From: Neorhizobium galegae
GTDB taxonomy: Bacteria; Pseudomonadota; Alphaproteobacteria; Rhizobiales; Rhizobiaceae
DNA: 64,000 nucleotides
NCBI RefSeq assembly: GCF_021391675.1
Contig: NZ_CP090095.1
Span: 1,865,501 to 1,929,500 of the forward strand
Direction of reading: 5' to 3'
Shown here: piece after piece, positions 17,922 through 26,127 of the stretch
How the letters are laid out: every line of letters starts with the position of its first letter
Position numbering within the stretch: the stretch's first letter is position 1
Made by a program: the position numbers and the translations under genes
Notes under the pieces: model-generated
Database searches by the model: none
What the model saw: only the letters and a program-made list of their open reading frames with translations
What the model was told of the DNA's origin: nothing

Positions 17922-18026
17922 ATGAAGTCCATTACCATGTTTATGCGCTTTTCTGGCGGAACGGCCATTGTGGCCTCGGTGTATCGCACATCGATGCCGG
18001 CCGGCATGTGCTTCCAGGCTGTATAA
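17922..18026 (+). CDS. Possible 34-aa small protein
   Basis: An ATG preceded by a near-perfect ribosome site (AGGAGGCGTGAA) opens a 34-codon frame, MKSITMFMRFSGG through to AGMCFQAV, ending in TAA. The strong Shine-Dalgarno, and the AT-rich stretch with TATTATTTATCTATTC about 40 bp upstream that could hold a -10 box, are the main support. Length and composition match no family I recognise. It lies 148 bp upstream of a DUF1127-like gene in the same direction and could be a leader peptide or an independent small protein. Conservation would decide. Confidence 0.4.
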   Translation: MKSITMFMRFSGGTAIVASVYRTSMPAGMCFQAV

Positions 18027-18173
18027 GACTGGATTTCCGCCGTTTTTGGCACTTTTCCCATTGATCTGACGTGACCGGCTGACGACGCGATTTACCGCGT
18101 TTCCTCGTCCGCATCCGCACGTCTTTCTTCATCTCAGAGGACCTGGTCGCGACATGCGCCGGGACGGAAAATC

Positions 18174-18410
18174 ATGCGTGAATCACAATTTAAGGTTGCT
18201 GATACCCTTTCGGCTGCGGTTCATAACCTCTGCCGCGAACATGGCGTCTGGAAGACTGCCGGTGCACTGCTCCTGACAGCCTGGAGAGGTCGTCAAGAAC
18301 GGAACCAAGTCTCTGATCTCTCCAACCGGATGCGCCGCGATATCGGGTTCCCCGAACTCGAGGACGACCGCGGAAATGTCCGGTTCATCCTTTGGGACAT
18401 CCGGCTGTGA
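18174..18410 (+). CDS. DUF1127-like small protein (78 aa)
   Basis: A 78-residue protein whose middle (about residues 37-62, TAWRGRQERNQVSDLSNRMR followed by RDIGFPE) follows the DUF1127 pattern, with an N-terminal helical extension of about 35 residues (VADTLSAAVHNLCREHG) and a short C-terminal tail. GGACGGAAAATC precedes the ATG. Longer DUF1127 proteins of this kind are common in Rhizobiaceae; their function is not known. About 60 bp further on lies a GNAT gene in the same direction, which may be cotranscribed. Confidence 0.75.
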   Translation: MRESQFKVADTLSAAVHNLCREHGVWKTAGALLLTAWRGRQERNQVSDLSNRMRRDIGFPELEDDRGNVRFILWDIRL

Positions 18411-18467
18411 AAGGGCTGAGATGGGTCCCCAGCGGACTTGCCGCCGGGGCCTCTCGTGGAGGATTCC

Positions 18468-18935
18468 ATGGCTGGAGCTGAAAGAATGACGGCCGTCTTC
18501 CGCAAACTTTGCCGTGGCGATATGGCGGAGGCTGCGAGCGTTCACCGTGCTTCCTTCAACGAGCGGCTGCCATGGCTGACTCAGCTTCACACGCCGGAGG
18601 AGGATCGCGGATACTGGAGAGGGCATCTCTTCGCGACTTGCGACATCTGGGGCGCCGAAGGGGACGGCACCTTGCTCGGCGTTATCGCCTTTCGAGAGGA
18701 CTGGGTCGACCAGCTCTATATCCTGCCGGGCGTGCAGGGGCAGGGGATCGGTTCCCGGCTGCTGGACATCGCCAAGGGTGCCCATCCGCAGCTTTTTCTC
18801 TGGACCTTCCAGCGCAATGCTGCAGCCCGCCGTTTCTATGAAGCGCGCGGCTTTATAAAGATCGAGGAGACCGATGGCGCGGCCAATGAAGAGAAGGAGC
18901 CGGATGTGCTCTGTCGCTGGGTGCGCGGGGACTGA
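18468..18935 (+). CDS. GNAT-family N-acetyltransferase
   Basis: A 155-residue GNAT enzyme. Motif A reads YILPGVQGQGIGSRLLDIA with the Q/RxxGxG/A loop QGQGIG that binds the acetyl-CoA pyrophosphate. Motif B reads LFLWTFQRNAAARRFYEARGF, the RimI-like ending. The ATG at 18468 is favoured by GGAGG 5 nt upstream. The acceptor is unknown. It stands 68 bp before a LysE-type exporter gene. Confidence 0.87.
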   Translation: MAGAERMTAVFRKLCRGDMAEAASVHRASFNERLPWLTQLHTPEEDRGYWRGHLFATCDIWGAEGDGTLLGVIAFREDWVDQLYILPGVQGQGIGSRLLDIAKGAHPQLFLWTFQRNAAARRFYEARGFIKIEETDGAANEEKEPDVLCRWVRGD

Positions 18936-19003
18936 ATAAAACACCGCTTGCAAACTGAAAAATTCGATGGCTTGCTCCCTTCATTCTCTGGAGGAACATT
19001 CGC

Positions 19004-19642
19004 ATGTCGCTTGAACACTGGCTCGCTTTCGTCGCCGCTTCGTCGGTTCTCCTGGCCATTCCGGGGCCGACGATCCTGCTCGTCATTTCCTATGCGCTGA
19101 GCCATGGCCGCAAGGTGGCGTCCGCCACGGTCGCCGGCACGGCGCTTGGCGATTTCACCGCAATGACCGCCTCCATGCTCGGTCTCGGCGCGTTGCTTGC
19201 GACCTCTGCTGCGCTCTTCACGGTGCTGAAATGGGTGGGGGCTGCCTATCTCATCTATCTCGGCATCAAGCTGTGGCGTGCACCTGTTTCGGAACGGACT
19301 GCCGAGGTGGGCGAGGCCGAGGTGACATCGGTAAGACCGTTCAAGATTTTCCTGCACACCTATGTGGTCACCGCGCTGAACCCGAAGAGCATCGTCTTCT
19401 TCGTGGCCTTCCTGCCGCAGTTCCTGGACCTCAGCCAGCCGCTGTTCTTCCAGATGGTGGTCTTCGAAGTGACCTTCCTGGTGCTGGCGACACTCAATGC
19501 AACGCTCTACGGCCTGCTGGCCTCGATGGCGCGCAACACCATCCGCAAGCCGAAGGTCCAGCGGATCGTCAACCGCACCGGCGGTTCATTGATGATCGGT
19601 GCCGGCCTGCTGTCGGTCGGCTTCAAGCGCGCGGCCGCCTGA
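19004..19642 (+). CDS. LysE/RhtB-family amino acid exporter (copy 1)
   Basis: A 212-residue inner-membrane protein of the LysE/RhtB superfamily, which export amino acids such as homoserine, threonine, lysine or arginine. The diagnostic N-terminal block AIPGPTILLVISYALSHGRK (about residues 20-39) and the central TALNPKSIVFFVAFLPQFLD (about 124-143) are present, with six predicted membrane helices. CTGGAGGAAC precedes the ATG. The exported substrate cannot be read from the sequence. A GFA-type enzyme and a second LysE-family gene follow in the same direction. Confidence 0.9.
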   Translation: MSLEHWLAFVAASSVLLAIPGPTILLVISYALSHGRKVASATVAGTALGDFTAMTASMLGLGALLATSAALFTVLKWVGAAYLIYLGIKLWRAPVSERTAEVGEAEVTSVRPFKIFLHTYVVTALNPKSIVFFVAFLPQFLDLSQPLFFQMVVFEVTFLVLATLNATLYGLLASMARNTIRKPKVQRIVNRTGGSLMIGAGLLSVGFKRAAA

Positions 19643-19665
19643 GCTTCATCGGGGAGGAACAGCTG

Positions 19666-20037
19666 ATGATCACCGGGCGTTGCCATTGCGGCGAGACCGT
19701 TTTCGAGATCAAGGGTGAACTGCCGCAGGCACTCACCCGCTGCACCTGCACCTTCTGCTCCAGGCGCGGCGCACTGCATGCCTATTACGAGCCGAAGCAG
19801 GTAAAGGTCACCTCCGATGCCGGGAGTGACAAGATCTATCGCTGGAACACCAAGACGGTAGCGCATCATTTCTGCGGCACATGCGGCTGCACCACCTATA
19901 GCGACAGCCCGGATTTCCAGCAGGATGGCACCTGGGATGGCAAGACCCGACGTATCGCCGTGAATGCCCGGCTGTTCGACGATTTCGATGCCGAGGACTG
20001 GCCGCATACGGTCATCGACGGCCGGCACCTCTGGTAG
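19666..20037 (+). CDS. GFA/CENP-V domain protein (zinc-binding)
   Basis: A 123-residue protein of the GFA (glutathione-dependent formaldehyde-activating enzyme)/CENP-V fold. The zinc-site cysteines appear as GRCHCGE near the N-terminus, CTCTFCSRRGAL, and HHFCGTCGCTTY, the standard Cys pattern of the family. Many such proteins are annotated as S-(hydroxymethyl)glutathione synthase without proof. The gene starts 23 nt after the first LysE gene, preceded by GGGGAGGAACAGCTG, and ends 10 nt before the second, so the three are likely one transcript. Confidence 0.88.
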   Translation: MITGRCHCGETVFEIKGELPQALTRCTCTFCSRRGALHAYYEPKQVKVTSDAGSDKIYRWNTKTVAHHFCGTCGCTTYSDSPDFQQDGTWDGKTRRIAVNARLFDDFDAEDWPHTVIDGRHLW

Positions 20038-20047
20038 GAGAAGAGCG

Positions 20048-20680
20048 ATGAGTGAAGTCCCCCTGCTTGCCTTTGCGATCGTCGCGTTGATCGGCATCGC
20101 CACACCCGGGCCGACCGTTCTCCTGGCGCTCACCAACGGCTCGCGTTACGGCCTTCGCCGCGCGCTGCCTGGCATGGCCGGTGCAATGGTCTCCGATTTC
20201 GTGCTGATCGGCGCGGTGGCGCTCGGCCTCGGCGCTCTGCTGGCGGCCTCCGAATTCTGGTTCTCGGCCGTCAAGTGGCTGGGTGCCGGTTATCTCGCGT
20301 TTCTCGGGCTCATGCTTCTCCGCTCGAAAGGCTCGCTTGACGTAACGGCAGGCGATGCTTCGACCGGTTCGGGTTCCGCTACGTCAATCTTCCTGAAGAG
20401 CTTCCTCGTCGCGGTGACCAATCCCAAGGGATACCTGTTCTTCTCGGCTTTCCTGCCGCAATTTATCGTCCCGGATGCGCCGCAGTTTCAGCAATATGCG
20501 ATCCTGGCGCTCGTCTTCGCTCTGATCGATGTGGCCGTCATGTTCGGTTATGCGCTGCTCGGCTCGCGGGCCGTGCATCTGCTCAAGAAGAAGGGTGCGC
20601 TCTGGCTCGACAGGCTCTGCGGCGGGGCGCTTCTGGCGCTTGCCGGCTCGTTGGCATTCTATCGTCGCGCGGCATCCTGA
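20048..20680 (+). CDS. LysE/RhtB-family amino acid exporter (copy 2)
   Basis: A 210-residue LysE-type exporter with the block GIATPGPTVLLALTNGSRYG near the N-terminus and VAVTNPKGYLFFSAFLPQF in the middle, and six membrane helices. It is clearly diverged from the copy 400 bp upstream, so this is not a recent duplication. GGAGAAG precedes the ATG at 20048. Two exporters on either side of a GFA enzyme suggest a small export or detoxification cluster; substrates are unknown. Confidence 0.9.
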   Translation: MSEVPLLAFAIVALIGIATPGPTVLLALTNGSRYGLRRALPGMAGAMVSDFVLIGAVALGLGALLAASEFWFSAVKWLGAGYLAFLGLMLLRSKGSLDVTAGDASTGSGSATSIFLKSFLVAVTNPKGYLFFSAFLPQFIVPDAPQFQQYAILALVFALIDVAVMFGYALLGSRAVHLLKKKGALWLDRLCGGALLALAGSLAFYRRAAS

Positions 20681-20805
20681 GCGGTTTCGCAAAGGCCTGT
20701 GCATTTTCGATCTTGCCCGGCGAAACGAATCCCGATCTCTGTTAGAGTTCTGGAGTCGCGGCTTCTAACGGTCACCGCGAAGAGACAGCATACGAGGTAA
20801 GTGCA

Positions 20806-22320
20806 TTGCAGGTCGGCATCGATATGGGAATTGTGTCCGGGGGCGATCCGGCCAAGCTCGATATCGAGGAGCTTCTGGCGACCCGTCTGCTCGTGCAGGG
20901 CAATTCCGGCTCCGGCAAGTCGCATCTCCTGCGCCGCCTGCTGGAACAGTCCGCGCCCTGGGTGCAGCAGGTGGTGATCGATCCGGAAGGCGATTTCGTC
21001 ACGCTGTCTGAAAAATTCGGCCATGTGGTGGTCGATGGCGAGCGTAGCGAGGCCGAGCTTGCCGGCATCGCCAACCGTATCCGCAAGAATCGCGTCTCCT
21101 GCGTCCTGACGCTCGAAGGCCTCGATCTCGAAGAGCAGATGCGCGCCGCCGCCGCCTTCCTGAACGGCATGTTCGATGCCGACCGGGAATATTGGTATCC
21201 GGTCCTGGTCGTGGTCGACGAGGCGCAGATGTTTGCCCCATCGGTCGGCGGCGATGTGTCGGAAGACGCCAGAAAGCTTTCTCTGGGTGCGATGACCAAC
21301 CTGATGTGCCGTGGCCGAAAGCGCGGCCTTGCCGGTGTCATCGCGACGCAGCGGCTGGCAAAGCTCGCCAAGAACGTCGCGGCGGAAGCGTCGAATTTCC
21401 TGATGGGCCGAACCTTCCTCGATATCGACATGGCGCGTGCCGCCGACCTGCTCGGCATGGACCGTCGCCAGGCGGAAATGTTCCGTGATCTGAAACGTGG
21501 CAATTTCGTCGCCCTCGGCCCGGCACTGTCGCGCCGTCCGCTGCCGATCGTCATCGGCACGGTCGAGACCTCGGCGCGCTCTTCGAGCCCGAAGCTGATG
21601 CCGCTGCCAGATGCGCCGCAGGACGTCGAGGACCTGATCTTCACGCCGGATCCGGAAGAATTCACCCGGCCGATGGTCCGCCGTGCCCCGCCGGCGCCGC
21701 GGCCGACGACCGACATCCTGGCCGAACTGTCACGCTCGACACCCGCCGCCGTGCCGGCGCCGCAGGAGCCGCGTGTTTCCCAGCCGGAACTGTCCGCCGA
21801 AGAGCGTGAAGAACGGCTATCCGCCGTCCTGTCGGAAATTCTCGACGATCCGCAATCCGCCTACCGGACGGATTCCGTTCTCTATCAGGATTTTCTGGTG
21901 CGCGCCCGGATGCGGCGCCTGCCCGGACCGCCGCTGTCGCTCGGTGAATTCCGCCGCCGCACGGCGATCGCCCGCTCGGGCGTCGATGTGGAAACCGCCT
22001 CAAGCGAGGCATGGGGGACAGCGCTGTCGCTGTCGTCTGGCGTTTCGGATGACTTGCAGGGCGTTTTCCTGCTGATGGCGAAGGCGGCGATATCAGGGGA
22101 GCCATGTCCCTCGGATGCACGGATCGCCCGTGCCTACGGCACCCATTCGGCGCGTCGCGCCCGCCGTCTGCTCGGTTATTTCGAGGAACAGGGTCTGATC
22201 GTCGTGCATGCGGACTTTTCGGGCAAGCGCATCGTTGCCTTCCCGGATCTGCAGGTCGAAACCTCGCCCGGCAGTGCCGACGCGCCGGATGAGGGCGAGG
22301 CGAGGGCGGCTGCCGAATGA
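20806..22320 (+). CDS. HerA-like DUF87 ATPase
   Basis: A 504-residue ATPase of the HerA/FtsK (DUF87) type. It has Walker A GNSGSGKSH at about residues 32-40, Walker B VLVVVDEAQMF at about 133-143, a sensor-like VIATQRLAKLAKNV, and an arginine-rich FRDLKRGNFVALGP. After about residue 300 comes a proline-rich linker and a C-terminal domain with no recognised family, ending in a winged-helix-like ARIARAYGTHSARRARRLLGYF segment. The TTG start at 20806 is supported by GAGGT 8 nt upstream; an in-frame ATG is at 20824. No NurA nuclease or SIR2 partner is adjacent, so it does not look like a defence pair; in DNA repair HerA partners NurA. Confidence 0.82.
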   Translation: MQVGIDMGIVSGGDPAKLDIEELLATRLLVQGNSGSGKSHLLRRLLEQSAPWVQQVVIDPEGDFVTLSEKFGHVVVDGERSEAELAGIANRIRKNRVSCVLTLEGLDLEEQMRAAAAFLNGMFDADREYWYPVLVVVDEAQMFAPSVGGDVSEDARKLSLGAMTNLMCRGRKRGLAGVIATQRLAKLAKNVAAEASNFLMGRTFLDIDMARAADLLGMDRRQAEMFRDLKRGNFVALGPALSRRPLPIVIGTVETSARSSSPKLMPLPDAPQDVEDLIFTPDPEEFTRPMVRRAPPAPRPTTDILAELSRSTPAAVPAPQEPRVSQPELSAEEREERLSAVLSEILDDPQSAYRTDSVLYQDFLVRARMRRLPGPPLSLGEFRRRTAIARSGVDVETASSEAWGTALSLSSGVSDDLQGVFLLMAKAAISGEPCPSDARIARAYGTHSARRARRLLGYFEEQGLIVVHADFSGKRIVAFPDLQVETSPGSADAPDEGEARAAAE

Positions 22321-22324
22321 GCCG

Positions 22325-22570
22325 TCAGTGGATGTGAAAGTGCGCTTCCACCGCCGCGGCGATAAAGGCGCGCCGGGCTTCCGACGGCCTCGACTTTCCC
22401 TTCAATGCTTCGTCGCAGACTTGTTCCGCAAGATGATGCTGGCTGCCGTGATAGGCCGGCCAGAATCGGTCGAGGACGGTTTTCGCATCGCGCACCGTCT
22501 TGACGGTGCGGACCATGCCGGTTTCGGGATTTTCGATCCTGATCGGGCTGCTCCAGAGTTTCGATTTCAT
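22325..22570 (-). CDS. DUF982 small protein
   Basis: An 81-residue protein of the DUF982 family, which is expanded in Rhizobiales. The family pattern is visible: an N-terminal W-x-x-P-I strand (LWSSPIRIENPETG), VKTVRDAKTVLDRFWPAYHGSQH, then CDEALKGKSRPSEARRAFIAAAVEAHFHIH. AAGGAGGTG lies upstream of the ATG at 22570. Function unknown. It converges with the HerA-like gene, with stop codons only 4 bp apart. Confidence 0.85.
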   Translation of the reverse strand: MKSKLWSSPIRIENPETGMVRTVKTVRDAKTVLDRFWPAYHGSQHHLAEQVCDEALKGKSRPSEARRAFIAAAVEAHFHIH

Positions 22571-22867
22571 GACACAACACCTCCTTTCCTTAAGATGGTG
22601 CCAACGCCTTGCCGCGTCAAAAAAGCCTGCAGACAGCCTTGCCGAAAGGTTAAGAGACCGGTGCGGTTGACATTCCTGTGACATCCGCCTAAACACCGCG
22701 CCAACGCCGGGCCGAAAGACCCGGTGTTTCACTGACATGTCCCGTGGTTTTCTCCGGACGCTTTCGTGAGAGACCTGTCAGAGCTCTTAAATCAGGGCTC
22801 AGAGGAGGGCGTGTTTCCTTGATCCGGCTTGGCAACAGGCCGGTGTAACATGTTGAAAGGAAATACG
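22571..22867. other. Leader/promoter region of rpsD
   Basis: No gene is visible in these 297 bases. A CCGGGCCGAAAGACCCGG hairpin lies near 22708-22725. The 3' end carries the ribosome site GAAAGGAAATACG of rpsD. S4 represses its own mRNA in other bacteria, so a regulatory leader is possible but not demonstrated. Confidence 0.45.
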
Positions 22868-23485
22868 ATGAGCAAGCGCGAATCGTCCAAATACAAGATC
22901 GACCGCCGTATGGGCGAAAACATCTGGGGCCGTCCGAAGTCCCCGGTGAACCGCCGCGAATACGGCCCGGGCCAGCACGGCCAGCGCCGCAAGGGCAAGC
23001 TTTCCGACTTCGGTGTGCAGCTGCGCGCCAAGCAGAAGCTCAAGGGCTATTACGGCGACCTGCGCGAAAAGCAGTTCCGCTCGATCTATGACGAAGCCAA
23101 CCGCCGCAAGGGCGACACTTCGGAGAACCTGATCGGCCTGCTCGAATCGCGCCTCGACGCGATCGTCTACCGCGCCAAGTTCGTTCCGACGGTCTTTGCT
23201 GCCCGCCAGTTCGTCAACCATGGCCACGTCACCGTCAACGGCGTCCGCGTCAACATCGGTTCCTACCGTTGCAAGGCCGGCGACGTCATCGAAGTCCGCC
23301 AGAAGTCGAAGCAGATGGTTACGGTTCTCGAAGCCGTTTCGCTCGCTGAACGCGACGTTCCGGACTATATCGAAGTCGACCACAACAAGATGGTTGCCAC
23401 CTTCGCCCGCGTTCCGGGCCTGACGGACGTTCCTTACGCCGTCATCATGGAACCGCAGCTGGTCGTCGAATTCTACTCGCGTTGA
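22868..23485 (+). CDS. rpsD: 30S ribosomal protein S4
   Basis: A 205-residue S4, the primary 16S rRNA-binding protein that nucleates 30S assembly. Typical features are the N-terminal [19 protein letters not shown], the [18 protein letters not shown] block, the S4 RNA-binding domain [20 protein letters not shown] to [10 protein letters not shown] (about residues 95-155), and the conserved C-terminus VVEFYSR. No other ribosomal gene is nearby, which is normal for alphaproteobacteria where rpsD stands alone. AAAGGAAATACG precedes the ATG. Confidence 0.98.
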   Translation: MSKRESSKYKIDRRMGENIWGRPKSPVNRREYGPGQHGQRRKGKLSDFGVQLRAKQKLKGYYGDLREKQFRSIYDEANRRKGDTSENLIGLLESRLDAIVYRAKFVPTVFAARQFVNHGHVTVNGVRVNIGSYRCKAGDVIEVRQKSKQMVTVLEAVSLAERDVPDYIEVDHNKMVATFARVPGLTDVPYAVIMEPQLVVEFYSR

Positions 23486-23520
23486 TGAATTGCCCTTCGG
23501 GGCGGTTCTGCGACACAAAA

Positions 23521-23551
23521 GAAAAGCCGCCTTTCGAGGCGGCTTTTTTGT
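23521..23551. terminator. Bidirectional terminator between rpsD and sthA
   Basis: AAGCCGCC-TTTC(G)A-GGCGGCTT is an 8-bp stem with T-runs on both strands (TTTTTTG on plus; TTTTCTTTTG on minus). It lies between two convergent genes and can serve both. Confidence 0.9.
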
Positions 23552-23599
23552 TTTCGGCTGATCGCCTATCTGAGGCATCTGGTCACGAGAGGAGCCGCC

Positions 23600-25084
23600 T
23601 CACTTGGAGACGGCTTTTTTCTTCTCTGCTGTCGCGGTCTCGGCCTTAACCGTCGCCACGGTCTCCACCTGTGGAGCCACCGCTTCCTTCGGGCCTTCGC
23701 CCATGCGGTTCCAGGCGTCGAGGCCGGCGATCTTGTAGGCTTCGGCGAGTGTCGGGTAGTTGAACGTATTCTCGACGAAATATTCGACCGTGCCCTTGAG
23801 GTTCAATACCGCCTGGCCGATGTGGACGAGTTCGGTCGCACCTTCGCCGACGATATGGACGCCGAGCAGGCGGCGGGTCTTCAGCGAGAAGATCAGCTTC
23901 AGGAGCCCGGTATCGAGGCCCATGATATGGCCGCGCGAGGTCTCCCGGAAGCGGGCGATGCCGCATTCATAGGGAATGCCGCGCTCCTTCATTTCCTCTT
24001 CGGTGAGGCCGCAAGTGGAGATTTCCGGCACCGCATAGATGCCGTAGGGGAAATATTTCGGCGGTTCCTTGGCGATCGCGCCGACGGCGACACGGGCCGC
24101 GACGCGCCCCTGTTCCATCGAGGTCGAGGCAAGGCTCGGGAAGCCGACGACGTCGCCGGCGGCAAAGATGCCCGGAACGGAGGTCTCGAAGGTTTCCGGG
24201 TTGACCTTGAGGCGGCCGCGGCTGTCGGCCTCGAGGCCGGCCGCGGCGAGGTTCAGCGTATCGGTGGCGCCCATGCGGCCGGCGGCGAACAGCACCATGT
24301 CGGTGATGATCTGACGGCCGCTGTCCACGTGCACCATGACCTTGCCGTCCGGCAGCCGTTCCACCTTGTCCGCCTTCTGGCCGAGCAGCAGCTTCATGTT
24401 GCGGTCGCGCAGCTGATAGGTGAAGTCCTCGACGATCTCCTTATCGATGAAGTCGAGCATGGTCGGCTTCGGGTCGATGACGGTCACGGCCGCATCCAGC
24501 GCGCTGAAGATCGTCGCGTATTCGATGCCGATAACGCCGGCGCCGATGACCACCATCGAACGGGGGAGCTGGTCGATTTCGAGCAATTCGTCGCTGTCGA
24601 GAACCGTCTTGCCGTCGAATGGCATGTAATCAGGACGGAAAGGCTTGGTACCGACCGCGAGCAGGATGGACTTGCCCATGACGTGCATGACGTCGCCGTC
24701 GTCTTTGGCGATTGCCATCGTGTCGGACGTGACGAAGGTCGCCTTGCCACGGATGCTCTGGACGCGGTTGCGGGCGAATTGATGTTCCAATACTTCGACT
24801 TCGTGGTCGAGGGTGATCAGCAGGCGGCGGCGCAGATCTTCGGCGCTGATTTCCTGCTTGACGCGGTAGGCCTTGCCGTAGAAGCCGCGTTCGCGCCAGC
24901 CGGACAGGTTGAGCGCCGTTTCGCGCAGCGTCTTCGACGGGATCGTGCCCGTGTGGACCGATACGCCTCCGACCCTCTTGCCCTGTTCGACGACCAGAAC
25001 CTTCTTGTCGAGCTTGGCTGCCTGGATGGCCGCGCGGCGGCCGGCCGGTCCGCTGCCGACGACGATGAGGTCGTATTGGTTCAT
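23600..25084 (-). CDS. sthA: Soluble Si-specific NAD(P)+ transhydrogenase
   Basis: SthA moves hydride between NADPH and NAD+ in the cytoplasm. The 494-residue flavoprotein has the FAD motif VVGSGPAGRRAA (about residues 8-19), the NAD(P) motif VIGAGVIGIEYATIF, the FAAGDVVGFPSLA segment and a C-terminal dimerisation domain (VGEGATELVHIGQAVLN). The redox disulfide of related reductases is absent: HTGTIPSKTLRE replaces the CxxxxC region, as expected for this family. A lysine/alanine-rich tail of about 30 residues exceeds the 466-residue E. coli enzyme. Together with icd it could balance NADPH. Confidence 0.93.
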   Translation of the reverse strand: MNQYDLIVVGSGPAGRRAAIQAAKLDKKVLVVEQGKRVGGVSVHTGTIPSKTLRETALNLSGWRERGFYGKAYRVKQEISAEDLRRRLLITLDHEVEVLEHQFARNRVQSIRGKATFVTSDTMAIAKDDGDVMHVMGKSILLAVGTKPFRPDYMPFDGKTVLDSDELLEIDQLPRSMVVIGAGVIGIEYATIFSALDAAVTVIDPKPTMLDFIDKEIVEDFTYQLRDRNMKLLLGQKADKVERLPDGKVMVHVDSGRQIITDMVLFAAGRMGATDTLNLAAAGLEADSRGRLKVNPETFETSVPGIFAAGDVVGFPSLASTSMEQGRVAARVAVGAIAKEPPKYFPYGIYAVPEISTCGLTEEEMKERGIPYECGIARFRETSRGHIMGLDTGLLKLIFSLKTRRLLGVHIVGEGATELVHIGQAVLNLKGTVEYFVENTFNYPTLAEAYKIAGLDAWNRMGEGPKEAVAPQVETVATVKAETATAEKKKAVSK

Positions 25085-25212
25085 GGGATGCTCCGCTCCG
25101 AATCTACGGCTGCCGCAATGCGGCAGCATTCACGAATCCCTTTGTAGCCGCCTATTCTAAAGTTTTGATTGCGGCTCGTCCAAGCCTTGATTTCAATTTG
25201 CCTGCATCAATT

Positions 25213-25227
25213 TTGTGCACTGCGAAA
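25213..25227. promoter_or_regulatory. TTGTGCACTGCGAAA element
   Basis: This is a close copy of the element before the DUF1127 genes and the sRNA, in the divergent region between sthA and the GntR gene, about 130 bp before the sthA start. Confidence 0.3.
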
Positions 25228-25276
25228 ATTGCCGAAAAATTAACTTGACGGACGTCTGGAAATGCCGTCCATTCGA

Positions 25277-25293
25277 ACCAATTAAAAATTGGT
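25277..25293. promoter_or_regulatory. Palindromic operator before the GntR gene
   Basis: ACCAATT-AAA-AATTGGT is a perfect 7-bp inverted repeat with a 3-bp centre, ending 7 bp before the GntR-type regulator start. GntR/FadR proteins usually bind such short palindromes and repress their own operon, so autoregulation of the peptide operon is a reasonable inference. Confidence 0.65.
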
Positions 25294-25300
25294 GCGCTAA

Positions 25301-26041
25301 ATGGTACAGGATGGAGCCGGCGAGGCTCATGACAACTCGAGCTATGCGCTGGATCGCCTGAGAGAGCTTTTAAGGGCGGGAGAATTCGGTTCTGAAGGCC
25401 GCCTGCCGACCGAACGCGCTTTGACCGACCTGCTCGGCATCAGCCGGCGTGCGGTGCGACGTGCACTTGAGGTGCTCGAATCCGAAGGTCTCATCTGGCG
25501 CCGCCAGGGCTCAGGCACCTTTATCGGCGAAAGGCCGAGCGAGTGGAGCAACCATGTGGGCGCGATCGTCGCCGGCACGGACTTCATGGAGATCATGGAA
25601 GTCCGTCTGAGGATCGAACCACAGCTCGCCCAACTGGCGGCCATGCGTGCCAAGCCGGCGGATATCGCCAAGATGCACGAGATCGCCTTGAAGATCATCG
25701 AGAGCAGCGATGCCGACGCCCGCGAACTGTGGGACGGGACGCTGCACCGGCTGATCGCCCAGAGCGCCGGCAACCAGCTTTTCCTGTCGATCTTCGACGT
25801 CATCAATCGCGTCCGCCAGGACGAGGCATGGCGGGCGATCCGCGAGCGCGCCCGTTCGAGCGGCAATGCGGTCAACATCTCGTTTGCCCAGCACACGACC
25901 ATCATCGAGGCGATCGCCGCGCGTGATCCGGTGCAGGCGGGGGAGGCGATGCGCGAACACCTGCTGATGCTTCAGGAGCGGCTCATCCGCGCGACGTCCC
26001 TTGGCTCCGTGGAACAGGGATCGCTCAGCGAAGCAAGCTGA
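25301..26041 (+). CDS. GntR/FadR-family regulator of peptide operon
   Basis: A 246-residue regulator with an N-terminal winged helix (about residues 15-78, with RLPTERALTDLLGISRRAVR then EGLIWRRQGSGTFI) and a C-terminal FCD ligand-binding domain (about 95-230, with MEVRLRIEPQLAQLAA, a conserved LHRLIAQSAGNQLF and HTTIIEAIAARDP). FCD domains usually bind a carboxylate with a metal held by Asp/His residues. It lies 86 bp before the transporter genes in the same direction and has a palindrome at its promoter, so it probably controls this operon. The ligand is unknown, perhaps a gamma-glutamyl compound. Confidence 0.9.
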   Translation: MVQDGAGEAHDNSSYALDRLRELLRAGEFGSEGRLPTERALTDLLGISRRAVRRALEVLESEGLIWRRQGSGTFIGERPSEWSNHVGAIVAGTDFMEIMEVRLRIEPQLAQLAAMRAKPADIAKMHEIALKIIESSDADARELWDGTLHRLIAQSAGNQLFLSIFDVINRVRQDEAWRAIRERARSSGNAVNISFAQHTTIIEAIAARDPVQAGEAMREHLLMLQERLIRATSLGSVEQGSLSEAS

Positions 26042-26127
26042 ATGGCCGCCACGCGGCCCACCACCAGAAGCCGGAAACCGGCCAAGACTAAAAACAGGAA
26101 CCTAAAAACAAGAGAGGAATGTTCATC

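Noticed and set aside
22799..23578. Minus-strand open frame over rpsD
   Set aside because: It is the antisense shadow of a highly conserved ribosomal protein gene and has no recognisable family.
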